Positions 1-7,421 of a stretch of 64,000 bases of DNA are shown piece after piece (position 1 is the stretch's first letter; every line of letters begins with the position of its first letter). The translations under genes and the position numbers were made by a program. The notes under the pieces are model-generated. The model was not told the origin of the DNA, searched no databases, and saw nothing but the letters and a program-made list of their open reading frames with translations. Source of the stretch: Burkholderiales bacterium (lineage in GTDB: Bacteria > Pseudomonadota > Gammaproteobacteria > Burkholderiales > Burkholderiaceae_C); NCBI GenBank assembly GCA_947474755.1, contig CANJJE010000002.1:248001-312000 (forward strand), read 5' to 3'.

Positions 1-237
1 ACGCCGCAGCTCGCAAAGGTGCTGACGTACCACGTTCTGCCCAGCCAGGTGCTCGCTGCCAGCATCCCGTTCGGCACGCCGATCCTCACCGTGGCCGGCC
101 AGAACATCACCATCAATGCAAGCCCGCTGACGATCACCGACACCACCGCCACGCCCGCGCCGATCGTGGCGACCAATGTGCGCGCGAGCAACGGAGTGAT
201 CCACGTCATCAGCAAGGTCCTGATTCCCGTGCTCTGA
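1..237 (+). CDS. Fasciclin (FAS1) domain protein, C-terminal fragment
   Basis: Open reading frame already in progress at the window edge, ending with TGA at 235-237. The visible ~78 residues match the last part of a FAS1 domain: the YHVLPSQV segment (the conserved 'YHV' box), a central strand-rich part, and the terminal 'NGVIHVISKVLIP' segment that closes these domains. Bacterial single-FAS1 proteins are usually secreted or periplasmic and thought to act in adhesion or surface interactions. The N-terminus, including any signal peptide, lies outside the window. The family assignment is secure from these motifs; the biological role is not known. Confidence 0.85.
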   Translation, partial: TPQLAKVLTYHVLPSQVLAASIPFGTPILTVAGQNITINASPLTITDTTATPAPIVATNVRASNGVIHVISKVLIPVL

Positions 238-251
238 CATGAGCCGGGTTG

Positions 252-277
252 GGCAGCGGGCTTTTCGGCCCGCTGCC
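252..277 (+). terminator. Hairpin downstream of the fasciclin gene
   Basis: Perfect 10-bp stem GGCAGCGGGC (252-261) and GCCCGCTGCC (268-277) with loop TTTTCG, 15 nt after the fasciclin stop. There is no U-tract after it, so it is a terminator-like hairpin and not a proven intrinsic terminator. Confidence 0.5.
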
Positions 278-303
278 TCGCAGGCCCTCGGGTCGCAGGC
301 GGT

Positions 304-1131
304 GTGCGCTGCCGCTCACATCCACCGAGGTGTGTGAACATCAGGCAAAACCTTCATCGCACCACATTGCCCAGCGCCAAGGCTCACGCCGTCTCCCTGT
401 TGCGTGCCGCCCGTCTGGCGCGAAGCGCCAAGCCCTTTCTCGCCCGAGGAGGCTTCAAGCGCGAGCGGTGTGCGGGTTGCCGGCTGTTGCCCAGTCACTG
501 CATGTGTGCCCTGCGCCCGAGCGTGCCCACGCGCTCGGGGGTGTGCCTGCTGATGGCCGACATCGAGCCGCTCAAGCCCAGCAACACGGGCTGGTTGATT
601 GCGGATGTGGTGGCGGACACCTTTGCCTTTGGCTGGGCGCGCACCGAGACCGATCCCGCCCTGCTTCGGCTGCTGAGCGACCCGCTGTGGCAGCCGTATG
701 TGGTGTTTCCGGGAGACTATGCGGCGCCGCATCGCGTGGTGCACGGCGTCCAGCGGCCTGGCACCAGCGACGGGGAGGCAGGCAAGCGCCCGCTGTTCAT
801 CCTGCTCGACGCTACCTGGGCCGAGGCTCGCAAGATGTTCCGCAAGAGCCCCTACCTGGACCACCTCCCGGTGCTCAGCCTGCAGCCAGACCAGGTCTCG
901 CAGTACAGGCTGAGGCGCTCTCGCCGCAACGACCACTTCTGCACCAGCGAGGTCGCGGCCCTGTGCCTGAACCTGGCCGGCGAACACCGGGCCGAGCAGG
1001 TCCTGGAGGCCTATCTCGACGTGTTCACCCACCACTACCTGCAAGCCAGAAACCAGCTGCCCGTCGCCTGGGACGACCCGGCCCACCAGCGCTTGCGTGA
1101 ACTGGCCGCGATGCCCTCGCCGGCAAACTGA
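304..1131 (+). CDS. tapT: DTW domain protein, probable tRNA-uridine aminocarboxypropyltransferase (TapT/YfiP-like)
   Basis: DTW-domain protein of up to 275 residues. The family transfers the 3-amino-3-carboxypropyl group of SAM to a tRNA uridine (acp3U). Visible features, numbered from the GTG at 304: a Cys cluster C56-x2-C59 and C66-x-C68 in the CAGCRLLPSHCMC segment, typical of the zinc-binding N-terminus, and the signature D169-A-T-W172 followed by EARKMF. The start is uncertain: the ORF opens with GTG at 304 and another GTG lies at 334, neither with a good ribosome binding site, and the conserved part begins only near residue 50. The gene stands alone between a fasciclin gene and a small secreted protein. 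The family is confident; the exact tRNA position modified is inferred from the family. Confidence 0.82.
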   Translation: MRCRSHPPRCVNIRQNLHRTTLPSAKAHAVSLLRAARLARSAKPFLARGGFKRERCAGCRLLPSHCMCALRPSVPTRSGVCLLMADIEPLKPSNTGWLIADVVADTFAFGWARTETDPALLRLLSDPLWQPYVVFPGDYAAPHRVVHGVQRPGTSDGEAGKRPLFILLDATWAEARKMFRKSPYLDHLPVLSLQPDQVSQYRLRRSRRNDHFCTSEVAALCLNLAGEHRAEQVLEAYLDVFTHHYLQARNQLPVAWDDPAHQRLRELAAMPSPAN

Positions 1132-1191
1132 TGGCGTTGAGGCGCGCGTGGTAACTTTGTGGCCACGACCGAACGAGACTGCCTTCGCGCC

Positions 1192-1635
1192 ATGCCCCTG
1201 AGCCAACCTGTATGCGTGATCCGAGGTGCCGCGATGCTGCTGGCGGTGTCGCTGGCCACAGGGGTTTGCGCCCAGGGTGTGAAAGCGGAAGTCATGAACC
1301 CGGACGGCATCGCTGCACAGATCGCACACGGCGGAACCGCACGCGTCATCGTGCTACTGAACCTGCCGTTCGTGCCCGAGGGCACGCTGAGCCCTGCCGC
1401 TGCAGCACAGCAGCGCGCAGCCATTGCCGCTGCGCAGGAGGCGTTCGTCAGCGAGGTGCTCGAGGGCTCCTCCAGCCGGGTGCTCAATCGCTTTGCGTGG
1501 ACGCCCTCCGTCGTGCTCGAGATCGACGCGCCGACGCTCGAGCGAATCAGGCGATCGAAGCGTGTGAAGGCGGTCGAGCCCGATCAGCTGATGCAGCCCA
1601 TGGCGCCTGCGGCACAGCCCGTATCGCCGCAGTAG
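1192..1635 (+). CDS. Secreted orphan inhibitor-I9-like (subtilisin propeptide-like) protein
   Basis: Small protein of 147 residues. ATG 1192 is chosen because it gives a clean signal peptide (hydrophobic run from about residue 10 ending near CAQ at 26-28); an upstream GTG at 1159 would spoil it. The mature part resembles the peptidase-S8 propeptide/inhibitor I9 fold: a first strand with ARVIVLLNLPF, an Ala-rich helix, then SVVLEIDAPTLERIRRS and the end KRVKAVEPDQ, which in S8 zymogens comes just before the protease domain. Here the frame stops about 14 residues later, so no protease is attached and none is seen nearby. It could be a stand-alone protease inhibitor or folding helper. Similarity is judged by eye, so the assignment is moderate. 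Confidence 0.6.
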   Translation: MPLSQPVCVIRGAAMLLAVSLATGVCAQGVKAEVMNPDGIAAQIAHGGTARVIVLLNLPFVPEGTLSPAAAAQQRAAIAAAQEAFVSEVLEGSSSRVLNRFAWTPSVVLEIDAPTLERIRRSKRVKAVEPDQLMQPMAPAAQPVSPQ

Positions 1636-1680
1636 CAACCCGGCGGCGTCCGCTGCCAGGCGTTGACATGTGCCCCGCAG

Positions 1681-2187
1681 TCATTCGAGCCGAATGGCGC
1701 GAATGTCGAGTGCGAAGCGACCGGCCTGGCGGCCAGCGATCATCAGTCCCACCTGGCGGATGCAGTCGCTGCTCAATGGGGGTGCATGAGGCACCAGGCG
1801 CCCGCGCAGGCTGGCGCTGAACGCCGCCACGGGCAGTCGGATGACCCCCCAATCGTGTGCGGGCGGGCTGAACTCGGCCTGGTAGCTCGTCGCGTCGAAA
1901 GCATCGACGATGAAGAGGCACAGCTTGTAGAGCTTGCCATCGCCGCGGGCTTCGATCGCGCACTCTGTTGCCCCAGGCACACCCCGCAGGCCCGGACCAC
2001 TGCGCACGCTGGCGAAGCCGCCGTTGTGTTCGAGCGAAACCTCGCCTTCGAAGGTGGCGTGGCCCTGCGCGTTGAACTGCAGCCGGCTGAGCGAGACACC
2101 GCCCATCACCCGGTCGTCGATGGCCCGCCAACCGGCCACTGCCTGGGCGGTGTCGAATCGGCAAAGGTCGCGGGACGGGCGGGTCAC
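1681..2187 (-). CDS. CIA30 (NADH:ubiquinone oxidoreductase assembly factor 30-like) domain protein
   Basis: Minus-strand gene with the CIA30/NDUFAF1-type beta-sandwich signature: WRAIDDRVMGGVS near the start, then FEGEVSLEHNGGFASVR, and a C-terminal segment with RQVGLMIAGRQAGRFALDI. In eukaryotes this family helps complex I assembly; the bacterial members are uncharacterised. The frame is open back to 2313 (TTG), but that 42-residue extension is unlike the family, so the GTG at 2187 is preferred, giving 168 residues. It lies tail-to-tail with the I9-like gene, 45 bp away. The family is confident; the start and the cellular role are uncertain. Confidence 0.75.
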   Translation of the reverse strand: MTRPSRDLCRFDTAQAVAGWRAIDDRVMGGVSLSRLQFNAQGHATFEGEVSLEHNGGFASVRSGPGLRGVPGATECAIEARGDGKLYKLCLFIVDAFDATSYQAEFSPPAHDWGVIRLPVAAFSASLRGRLVPHAPPLSSDCIRQVGLMIAGRQAGRFALDIRAIRLE

Positions 2188-2415
2188 TCGCGAATTCTCG
2201 TCGCGGGGGCTGGCTTGAATTGAGCGAGCTTGTTCAGGGCCTCGTGAAAGGCGCCGGATCAGCCGCGCGGCCTCGGGCAGCGACTCGCTATTCGACTGGG
2301 CGATGCTCGACAAGGGTGGCGGGATACCTCGGGAAAATCTTCTCGCGACACGGGCGGTCGAACGTGCTACACCATGTCACCGCGAGGCGTTTTCCAGCCC
2401 TGCAAAGGAGAGGCG

Positions 2416-2793
2416 ATGAAGATTCGATTCCTGGCTTTTCTGCTGGTGCTCGCCATGTCTCCCACCACCATCGTCCTGGCTCAGGCCAGCCCGACACCTC
2501 CCGTGGCTGCGCCCGCAGACAAGCCCGGACCGCGCTTGCTGACGCCTGAGGAAAAGCGCGACAACGTGTCCCCGCACGACCACGCTCGGCCCGAGGGCAC
2601 CGTCACGCCGCAGATCCACATTCCGCTGGGCAAGAAGTCGACGCCGCCGCAGAAGGCCGAGCCACGCAAGGACCCCTTGTCGCGCCGACCGCCTCCCCCC
2701 GCCATCGACGACGACGCCGCGCGGTGCAGCGCGCTGGTCGATGCTGCCGAGCGCGCCAGCTGCTTCGATCGCCACAGTCGCGCTCACCAGTGA
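2416..2793 (+). CDS. Small secreted proline-rich protein, function unknown
   Basis: 125 residues, preceded by a good ribosome binding site (AAAGGAGAGGCG then ATG 2416). Residues 1-23 form a signal peptide ending near VLAQA. The mature protein is Pro- and charge-rich and low in complexity, with two Cys near the C-terminus (CSALVDAAERASCFDRH) that could form a disulphide. No domain is recognised. Export to the periplasm is inferred from the signal peptide. The upstream ATG at 2374 has no ribosome binding site and would bury the signal. Confidence 0.65.
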   Translation: MKIRFLAFLLVLAMSPTTIVLAQASPTPPVAAPADKPGPRLLTPEEKRDNVSPHDHARPEGTVTPQIHIPLGKKSTPPQKAEPRKDPLSRRPPPPAIDDDAARCSALVDAAERASCFDRHSRAHQ

Positions 2794-2843
2794 GCCGAGG
2801 CGGCCGGGTGGCGACCGGCCGCCCGGCGCGGTGTGATCGTGCT

Positions 2844-2857
2844 TTGATCCAGATCAA
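2844..2857. promoter_or_regulatory. Perfect FNR/Anr box (distal)
   Basis: TTGATCCAGATCAA, an exact match to the TTGAT-N4-ATCAA consensus of FNR/Anr/Dnr regulators. It lies between the small secreted protein and the hemN-like gene, about 190 bp upstream of the latter. No convincing -10 hexamer is seen at the class II distance on either strand. Confidence 0.75.
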
Positions 2858-2979
2858 GTTCTCCCGCCATCCAGACGGGTCGAATCCACGCTGCGCTTGC
2901 AGCACCAGCCGACGGGCACAAGCACTTTCACCCTGAACCTCCCGTTGTTCCGGGGGCTGTTTGCGGGTGCGATTCCCGT

Positions 2980-3006
2980 GCTGCCGAGGGCCGAAGAGTC
3001 GGCAGC
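2980..3006 (+). other. Hairpin abutting the proximal FNR box
   Basis: Perfect 8-bp stem GCTGCCGA (2980-2987) and TCGGCAGC (2999-3006) with an 11-nt loop. It ends one base before the FNR box at 3007. It could end a short transcript started near the distal box, or only be part of the promoter DNA; there is no U-tract. Confidence 0.35.
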
Positions 3007-3020
3007 TTGATGCGCATCAA
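3007..3020. promoter_or_regulatory. Perfect FNR/Anr box (proximal, hemN-like promoter)
   Basis: TTGATGCGCATCAA, exact TTGAT-N4-ATCAA. Its centre (3013.5) is only about 34 bp upstream of the first hemN-like start codon. If it acts as a class II activator at -41.5, transcription would start near 3055, at or inside the first codons. Confidence 0.8.
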
Positions 3021-3047
3021 GCTCCAAGGTTGCACGCTCGGCAGAGT

Positions 3048-4469
3048 ATGCGCATGATGATCGACACCCTTGCCGCTGACCGGGTGAGTCAGTTGCTTTC
3101 CCGACTGGATGTGCCGGGGCCGCGGTACAACTCGTACCCGACAGCCGATCGATTCGCGGACACCTTCGATGCGGCGAGTTATCGGCGTGCCTTGCAGCAG
3201 CGCGCGGGCGACACCGTGGTCGGCGTTGCAGCCCCGCTGTCGATCTATGTGCACATCCCGTTCTGCGAATCGATCTGCTGTCACTGCGGCCGCAACAAGG
3301 TCGTGACGCACCAGCACGAGCGCACAGTCGAGTACCTGCCGGCGCTGCAGCACGAGATCGACTTGCATGTGGCGGTGCTGGGCCGCGGACCGCCCCTGAC
3401 CCAGCTGCATCTGGGCGGCGGCTCGCCGACTTTCCTCGACGACGAGGAACTCGATCAGCTGGTGGCGGCGGTGCGTTTGGCGTTCCACATCGCACCGGAT
3501 GCCGAGTTGTCGATCAAGGTCGATCCGCGCACCGTCGATGCGAACCGACTGCGCCATCTGGCCGCGCTGGGCTTCAATCGGCTCAGCTTCAGCGTCGAGG
3601 ACTTCGATCCCGAGGTGCAGAAGGCGGTGAACTGCGAGCAGTCGTACGAAGCGGTCGAGGCGCTGATGCGGGTGGCCCGCGAGACCGGTTTCGAATCGAT
3701 CCATGCCGACCTGGTCTACGGCCTGCCGCGACAGACGCCGGTCACTTTCTCGCACACCATCGCGCAGATAGGCGCGCTGCGGCCCGACCGTATCGCGCTG
3801 CATGCCTATGCGCCCCTGCCGCAACGATTCAAGCCGCAGCGGCGCATCAGTGCCCACGAACTGCCCGCCGCTGGCGAGCGGGTCCACATGCTGCGAGCGG
3901 CGATCAGCGGCCTCCAGGGCCTGGGCTACACCCACATCGGCATGGACTGCTTCGCCCTGTCGGGCGACCCGCTCGAGGTGGCCAAGCGCGAGGGCCGGCT
4001 GCATCGCAACTTTCAGGGCTACAGCACCCAGGCCGATGGCGACCTGATTGGCCTGGGCGTGTCGGCGATTGGCAAGATCGGCCGCTGCTACAACCAGAAC
4101 GACAAGAAGCTGAGCTCGTATTACGACGCCATTGGCCAATCGAGATTTGCGACCGTGCGCGGCCTGGAACTCAGTGACGACGACCTGCTGCGTCGAGAAA
4201 TGATCATGGCGCTGATGTGCCAGGGCCGGGTCGACTTCGATGCGATCGAACGGGCTTATCCGGTGCGCGTGCACGAGTGCTTCGCCAGCGAGATGGAGCG
4301 TCTGCGGACACTCCAGGCGGAGGGCCTCGTGGACCTGGAGCCGAGCGGGATCCAGGTCACGCCGCTGGGGTGGTATTTCGTGAGGGCGATCGTGATGGTG
4401 TTCGACAGCCATCTGGCGCCGGAGGCGCGACGCGACCCTGCGCGGCAGGGCTACCCCCGTGTCGTCTGA
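3048..4469 (+). CDS. hemN: HemN-like radical SAM protein (oxygen-independent coproporphyrinogen III oxidase family) with altered active-site residues
   Basis: 473 residues, collinear with HemN over its full length: GPRY near residue 24, a Y-V-H-I-P-F segment, radical-SAM cysteines C73-x3-C77-x2-C80, GGGSPTF, GFNRLS, DLVYGLPRQT and LHRNFQGYSTQ. HemN converts coproporphyrinogen III to protoporphyrinogen IX without oxygen. Against my recollection of E. coli HemN, several residues differ: the fourth motif Cys (C71) is R82, E145 is K157, Q172 is E184 and R184 is C196. These fall at positions linked to SAM or catalysis, so the enzyme may be altered or inactive. Start: ATG 3048 is used; ATG 3054 or 3057 would also fit. 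Two FNR boxes upstream suggest anaerobic or NO-linked control. A canonical hemN, if present, lies outside this window. Confidence 0.85.
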   Translation: MRMMIDTLAADRVSQLLSRLDVPGPRYNSYPTADRFADTFDAASYRRALQQRAGDTVVGVAAPLSIYVHIPFCESICCHCGRNKVVTHQHERTVEYLPALQHEIDLHVAVLGRGPPLTQLHLGGGSPTFLDDEELDQLVAAVRLAFHIAPDAELSIKVDPRTVDANRLRHLAALGFNRLSFSVEDFDPEVQKAVNCEQSYEAVEALMRVARETGFESIHADLVYGLPRQTPVTFSHTIAQIGALRPDRIALHAYAPLPQRFKPQRRISAHELPAAGERVHMLRAAISGLQGLGYTHIGMDCFALSGDPLEVAKREGRLHRNFQGYSTQADGDLIGLGVSAIGKIGRCYNQNDKKLSSYYDAIGQSRFATVRGLELSDDDLLRREMIMALMCQGRVDFDAIERAYPVRVHECFASEMERLRTLQAEGLVDLEPSGIQVTPLGWYFVRAIVMVFDSHLAPEARRDPARQGYPRVV

Positions 4470-4508
4470 GTACCGGCGCAGCAGGTGATCGTCGGGCGGG
4501 CGATGGAT

Positions 4509-4530
4509 GCACCACGGATCGGCGTGGTGC
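4509..4530 (+). terminator. Hairpin after the hemN-like gene
   Basis: Perfect 8-bp stem GCACCACG (4509-4516) and CGTGGTGC (4523-4530), loop GATCGG, in the gap before the response regulator. No U-tract follows; a possible terminator. Confidence 0.35.
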
Positions 4531-4569
4531 CAGAGTGCATGAGACGCAAGGCTGTCGCAGAATCACCCG

Positions 4570-5286
4570 GTGACAGCGCCCGCCCACATTGCCATCGTCG
4601 ACGACGAGCCCGACATCACCCGGTTGCTGGCAGGCTACCTGTCTCGCGAGGGTTTTCGCATCAGCGAGCTCGCCTCCGGTCAGGCGCTGAACGTGCTGAT
4701 GCCGACCGATCCACCCGATCTGGTGCTGCTTGATCTCGGCCTGCCTGGCGAAGACGGCTTTGCGATCGCCCGCACGCTGCGCGAGCACTGGCGGTGCGGT
4801 CTGATCATCGTCACTGGCCGCGGCGACGCGATCGACAAGGTGGTGGGGCTGGAAATCGGCGCCGACGACTATGTCACCAAGCCCTTCGATCTGCGCGAGT
4901 TGCTGGCGCGCATCAAGGCGGTGCTGCGTCGGCTGGCGCCCGCAGCAGACGCGCCGACGCCATCGCGCGAACGGCTTTGCTTCGATCGCTGGGAGATCGA
5001 TGTGACGGCGCGGCAGGTCAGCGCCACCGACGGCCGGCAGGTCGCACTGACGTCAGGTGAATTCGACCTGCTGTGTGTGTTGGCGCGCCATGCCGGACGC
5101 GTGCTGTCTCGTGACTTCCTGCTCGAGCAGACACGCGGCCGCGATGCTGCGCCGTTCGACCGGACGATCGACGTACAGATCGGTCGCCTGCGACGCAAGC
5201 TCGACGATGACCAGGACGACCCACGATTGATCAAGGCGGTGCGCGGGGTCGGCTATGTGCTGGTTTCGGCGGTGACGCTGCGCTGA
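4570..5286 (+). CDS. OmpR/PhoB-family two-component response regulator
   Basis: 238 residues, GTG start. An N-terminal receiver domain shows D11-D12, phosphoacceptor D55 in LLDLGLPGEDG, T82 and K104 (DDYVTKPFD). A C-terminal winged helix of the OmpR type follows, ending RTIDVQIGRLRRKL and VRGVGYVL. It binds DNA after phosphorylation. The next gene, 16 bp downstream and in the same direction, encodes a hybrid histidine kinase, so the two probably form one operon and may be partners. The input signal is unknown. A set of phased direct repeats at 8262-8290 is a possible target, but this is inference only. Confidence 0.92.
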   Translation: MTAPAHIAIVDDEPDITRLLAGYLSREGFRISELASGQALNVLMPTDPPDLVLLDLGLPGEDGFAIARTLREHWRCGLIIVTGRGDAIDKVVGLEIGADDYVTKPFDLRELLARIKAVLRRLAPAADAPTPSRERLCFDRWEIDVTARQVSATDGRQVALTSGEFDLLCVLARHAGRVLSRDFLLEQTRGRDAAPFDRTIDVQIGRLRRKLDDDQDDPRLIKAVRGVGYVLVSAVTLR

Positions 5287-5302
5287 GCCCTGGAGTCTGT
5301 GC

Positions 5303-7402
5303 ATGACTGAGCCGCTGTCGCCCCTGCCGAAGCAACCCAACCTCTCCGAGGACTCGATCTACCGGTCGATGTTCGGCGCCTACCCGGATGCGCTGCTGCT
5401 GGTCGACGTCGCGGGCCGGATCATGCTGGCCAATCCGGAGGCTGAACGCCTGCTGGGCTACCCCGCCGACGAGCTGTCGGGCCTGATGGTGGACGCACTG
5501 GTGCCCGATGCGATCCGCCCGCGCCATGCGGCCTACCGGGAGACTTACAGCCACGGGCCGAAGGCGCGGCCGATGGGCTCGCAGATGGAGCTGGTAGCCC
5601 GGCGGCGCGATGGCCGTGAGGTGATGGTGGAGATCGCGCTCAGTCCGTTGCAGATCGACGGCGAGCCCTTTGTCGTCGCGGCCGTGCGCGGCATCGAGGC
5701 CTACCCGCGCGTGCGTCAGGCCTTGCAGCGGGCGAGTTACAGCGAATTCGTCGCCCAGATGGGGCGGCTGGCGGTGGACACGCGAGACCCGCAACTGCTG
5801 CTGCAACAGGTGCCCGCAGTCGCCGCCGATGCGCTGCAGGTCGACTCGGCGGCGGTTTTTCTGCTCGACACGACCCGGCTCGAGTTCCAGGTTGCCGGCG
5901 GCGTCGGCCTGCTCGCCAGCGAGGGCCTGGGCAGCCGTTGCCCGAATCGACCCGACACGCCTCCGGGCTTCGTGTTGGCTCAGGGCCATGCGGTGACGGT
6001 TGCCGATTTTCGTGCGGAGCAACGCTTTGTGGTGCCGTCGGACTACCTGGCACATGGCCTGGTCAGCGCACTGGCGGTGCCCTTGGTGGACCGCGGGCAG
6101 ATCATCGGCGTGCTGACCGCTCGTGCGCGGCATGGAGAGCGCTTCGGTGCCGACGAGTTGCACTTCCTCGAGTCGCTGTCGAACCTGCTCGCCGCCAGCT
6201 TGCAGCGTTCGCAAAGCGAGGAGGCGCTGAACCATGCGCAGCGCATGGAAAGCGTGGGACAGCTGACAGGCGGCATCGCGCATGATTTCAACAACCTGCT
6301 GACCGTGATCCAGGGCAATCTGCAGGTGCTGGAAGATCATCCTGCGCTGACAGCCGACACCGTGGCGCAGCAGATGGTCGCCGCAGCCGCCCGCGCCAGC
6401 CGTCGCGGCGCCGAGCTGACCGGCAAGCTGCTCGCGTTCTCGCGCCGCCAGCAACTCAGCCCGACCGAAGTCGACGTGGCCGAGCTGATCGACTCACTGG
6501 CCGACATGCTGCGCCGCACACTCGACCAGCGCATCCGCATCGAGGTGGCCGCCGTCTCCCGCGGCTTGCACTGCCGGGTCGATGCGGGGCAACTCGAGTC
6601 GGCGCTGCTGAACATCGCGATCAATTCGCGCGACGCGATGCCACAGGGCGGCACGCTGTCGTTTTCCTGCGCCACATGTGCGGCGCTGCCGGCCGATGTG
6701 GCCGCCGAACTCGGCGACCGCGCGCAAGGGCAGGCCTTCATCGAGATCGCGATTGCCGACACCGGGCAAGGCATGACCGACAGCGTGCGCGACCGGGTGT
6801 TCGAGCCGTTCTTCACCACCAAGGAACTCGGCCGCGGCACGGGGCTTGGCTTGAGCACGGTCTATGGATTCGTCAAGCAGTCGAAGGGTGCGGTCCGGCT
6901 GACCACGGCGCTTGGCGCCGGCACGCAGGTCACGCTTTACCTGCCGTGGCAGCACGGCCCTGTAGAGGTGGACAGGCTGCTCGCCGCGAATTCTGCCGAG
7001 GAGCTGCCCTCTGGCCTCGAAGCCATGCTGGTCGAGGACGATGAGGATGTGCGTGCCGTGGTGCGCCAGTTCCTGTTGTCGCTGGGCTGTCGGGTCACCG
7101 AGTTCGGCGCGGCCGAAGCAGCGCTGGCCTGCCTGGAGGGTGGAACGCGCTGTGAGCTGCTGCTGACCGACATCGCGCTGGGCGCGGGCATGCCCGGCAC
7201 CGAGCTGGCCCGTCAGGTGCGCACGCGCTGGCCGGGTATCGCGGTGCTGTTGATGTCCGGGTATTCGGCCGAAATGCTGCAGGCCCCCGAGGACGGCCCC
7301 ACTGCCTGGGAACTGTTGCGCAAGCCCTACGAACGCGCCGACCTCGCGCGAGCCATTGCGCGCGCGCTGAAGGCCAGACCTCAGAACATCGCCCCGCGCT
7401 GA
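5303..7402 (+). CDS. Cytosolic PAS-GAF hybrid sensor histidine kinase with C-terminal receiver domain
   Basis: 699 residues, no membrane segments. Domain order: PAS (about 15-130), GAF (about 150-300), dimerisation/phosphoacceptor domain with H327 in GGIAHDFNNLL, an ATPase domain with the N box (LLNIAINSRDAMPQGG) and G boxes (DTGQGM, GRGTGLGLSTV), then a receiver domain (from about 570) with acidic residues VEDDED and phosphoacceptor Asp in LLLTDIALG. The HDFNN form of the H box is typical of hybrid kinases related to NtrB-like enzymes. PAS and GAF together suggest a cytoplasmic ligand, redox or light cue; no specific cofactor residue could be assigned. Probably co-transcribed with the response regulator just upstream. 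Confidence 0.92.
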   Translation: MTEPLSPLPKQPNLSEDSIYRSMFGAYPDALLLVDVAGRIMLANPEAERLLGYPADELSGLMVDALVPDAIRPRHAAYRETYSHGPKARPMGSQMELVARRRDGREVMVEIALSPLQIDGEPFVVAAVRGIEAYPRVRQALQRASYSEFVAQMGRLAVDTRDPQLLLQQVPAVAADALQVDSAAVFLLDTTRLEFQVAGGVGLLASEGLGSRCPNRPDTPPGFVLAQGHAVTVADFRAEQRFVVPSDYLAHGLVSALAVPLVDRGQIIGVLTARARHGERFGADELHFLESLSNLLAASLQRSQSEEALNHAQRMESVGQLTGGIAHDFNNLLTVIQGNLQVLEDHPALTADTVAQQMVAAAARASRRGAELTGKLLAFSRRQQLSPTEVDVAELIDSLADMLRRTLDQRIRIEVAAVSRGLHCRVDAGQLESALLNIAINSRDAMPQGGTLSFSCATCAALPADVAAELGDRAQGQAFIEIAIADTGQGMTDSVRDRVFEPFFTTKELGRGTGLGLSTVYGFVKQSKGAVRLTTALGAGTQVTLYLPWQHGPVEVDRLLAANSAEELPSGLEAMLVEDDEDVRAVVRQFLLSLGCRVTEFGAAEAALACLEGGTRCELLLTDIALGAGMPGTELARQVRTRWPGIAVLLMSGYSAEMLQAPEDGPTAWELLRKPYERADLARAIARALKARPQNIAPR

Positions 7403-7421
7403 GGCCTGCGCTCGGCCATGT

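Noticed and set aside
2878-2990. tRNA-like T-arm strings (GGGTCGAATCC near 2878 and GCGGGTGCGATTCCCG near 2964)
   Set aside because: No matching acceptor, anticodon or D-arm stems could be built around either string; they look like chance matches in the hemN leader.
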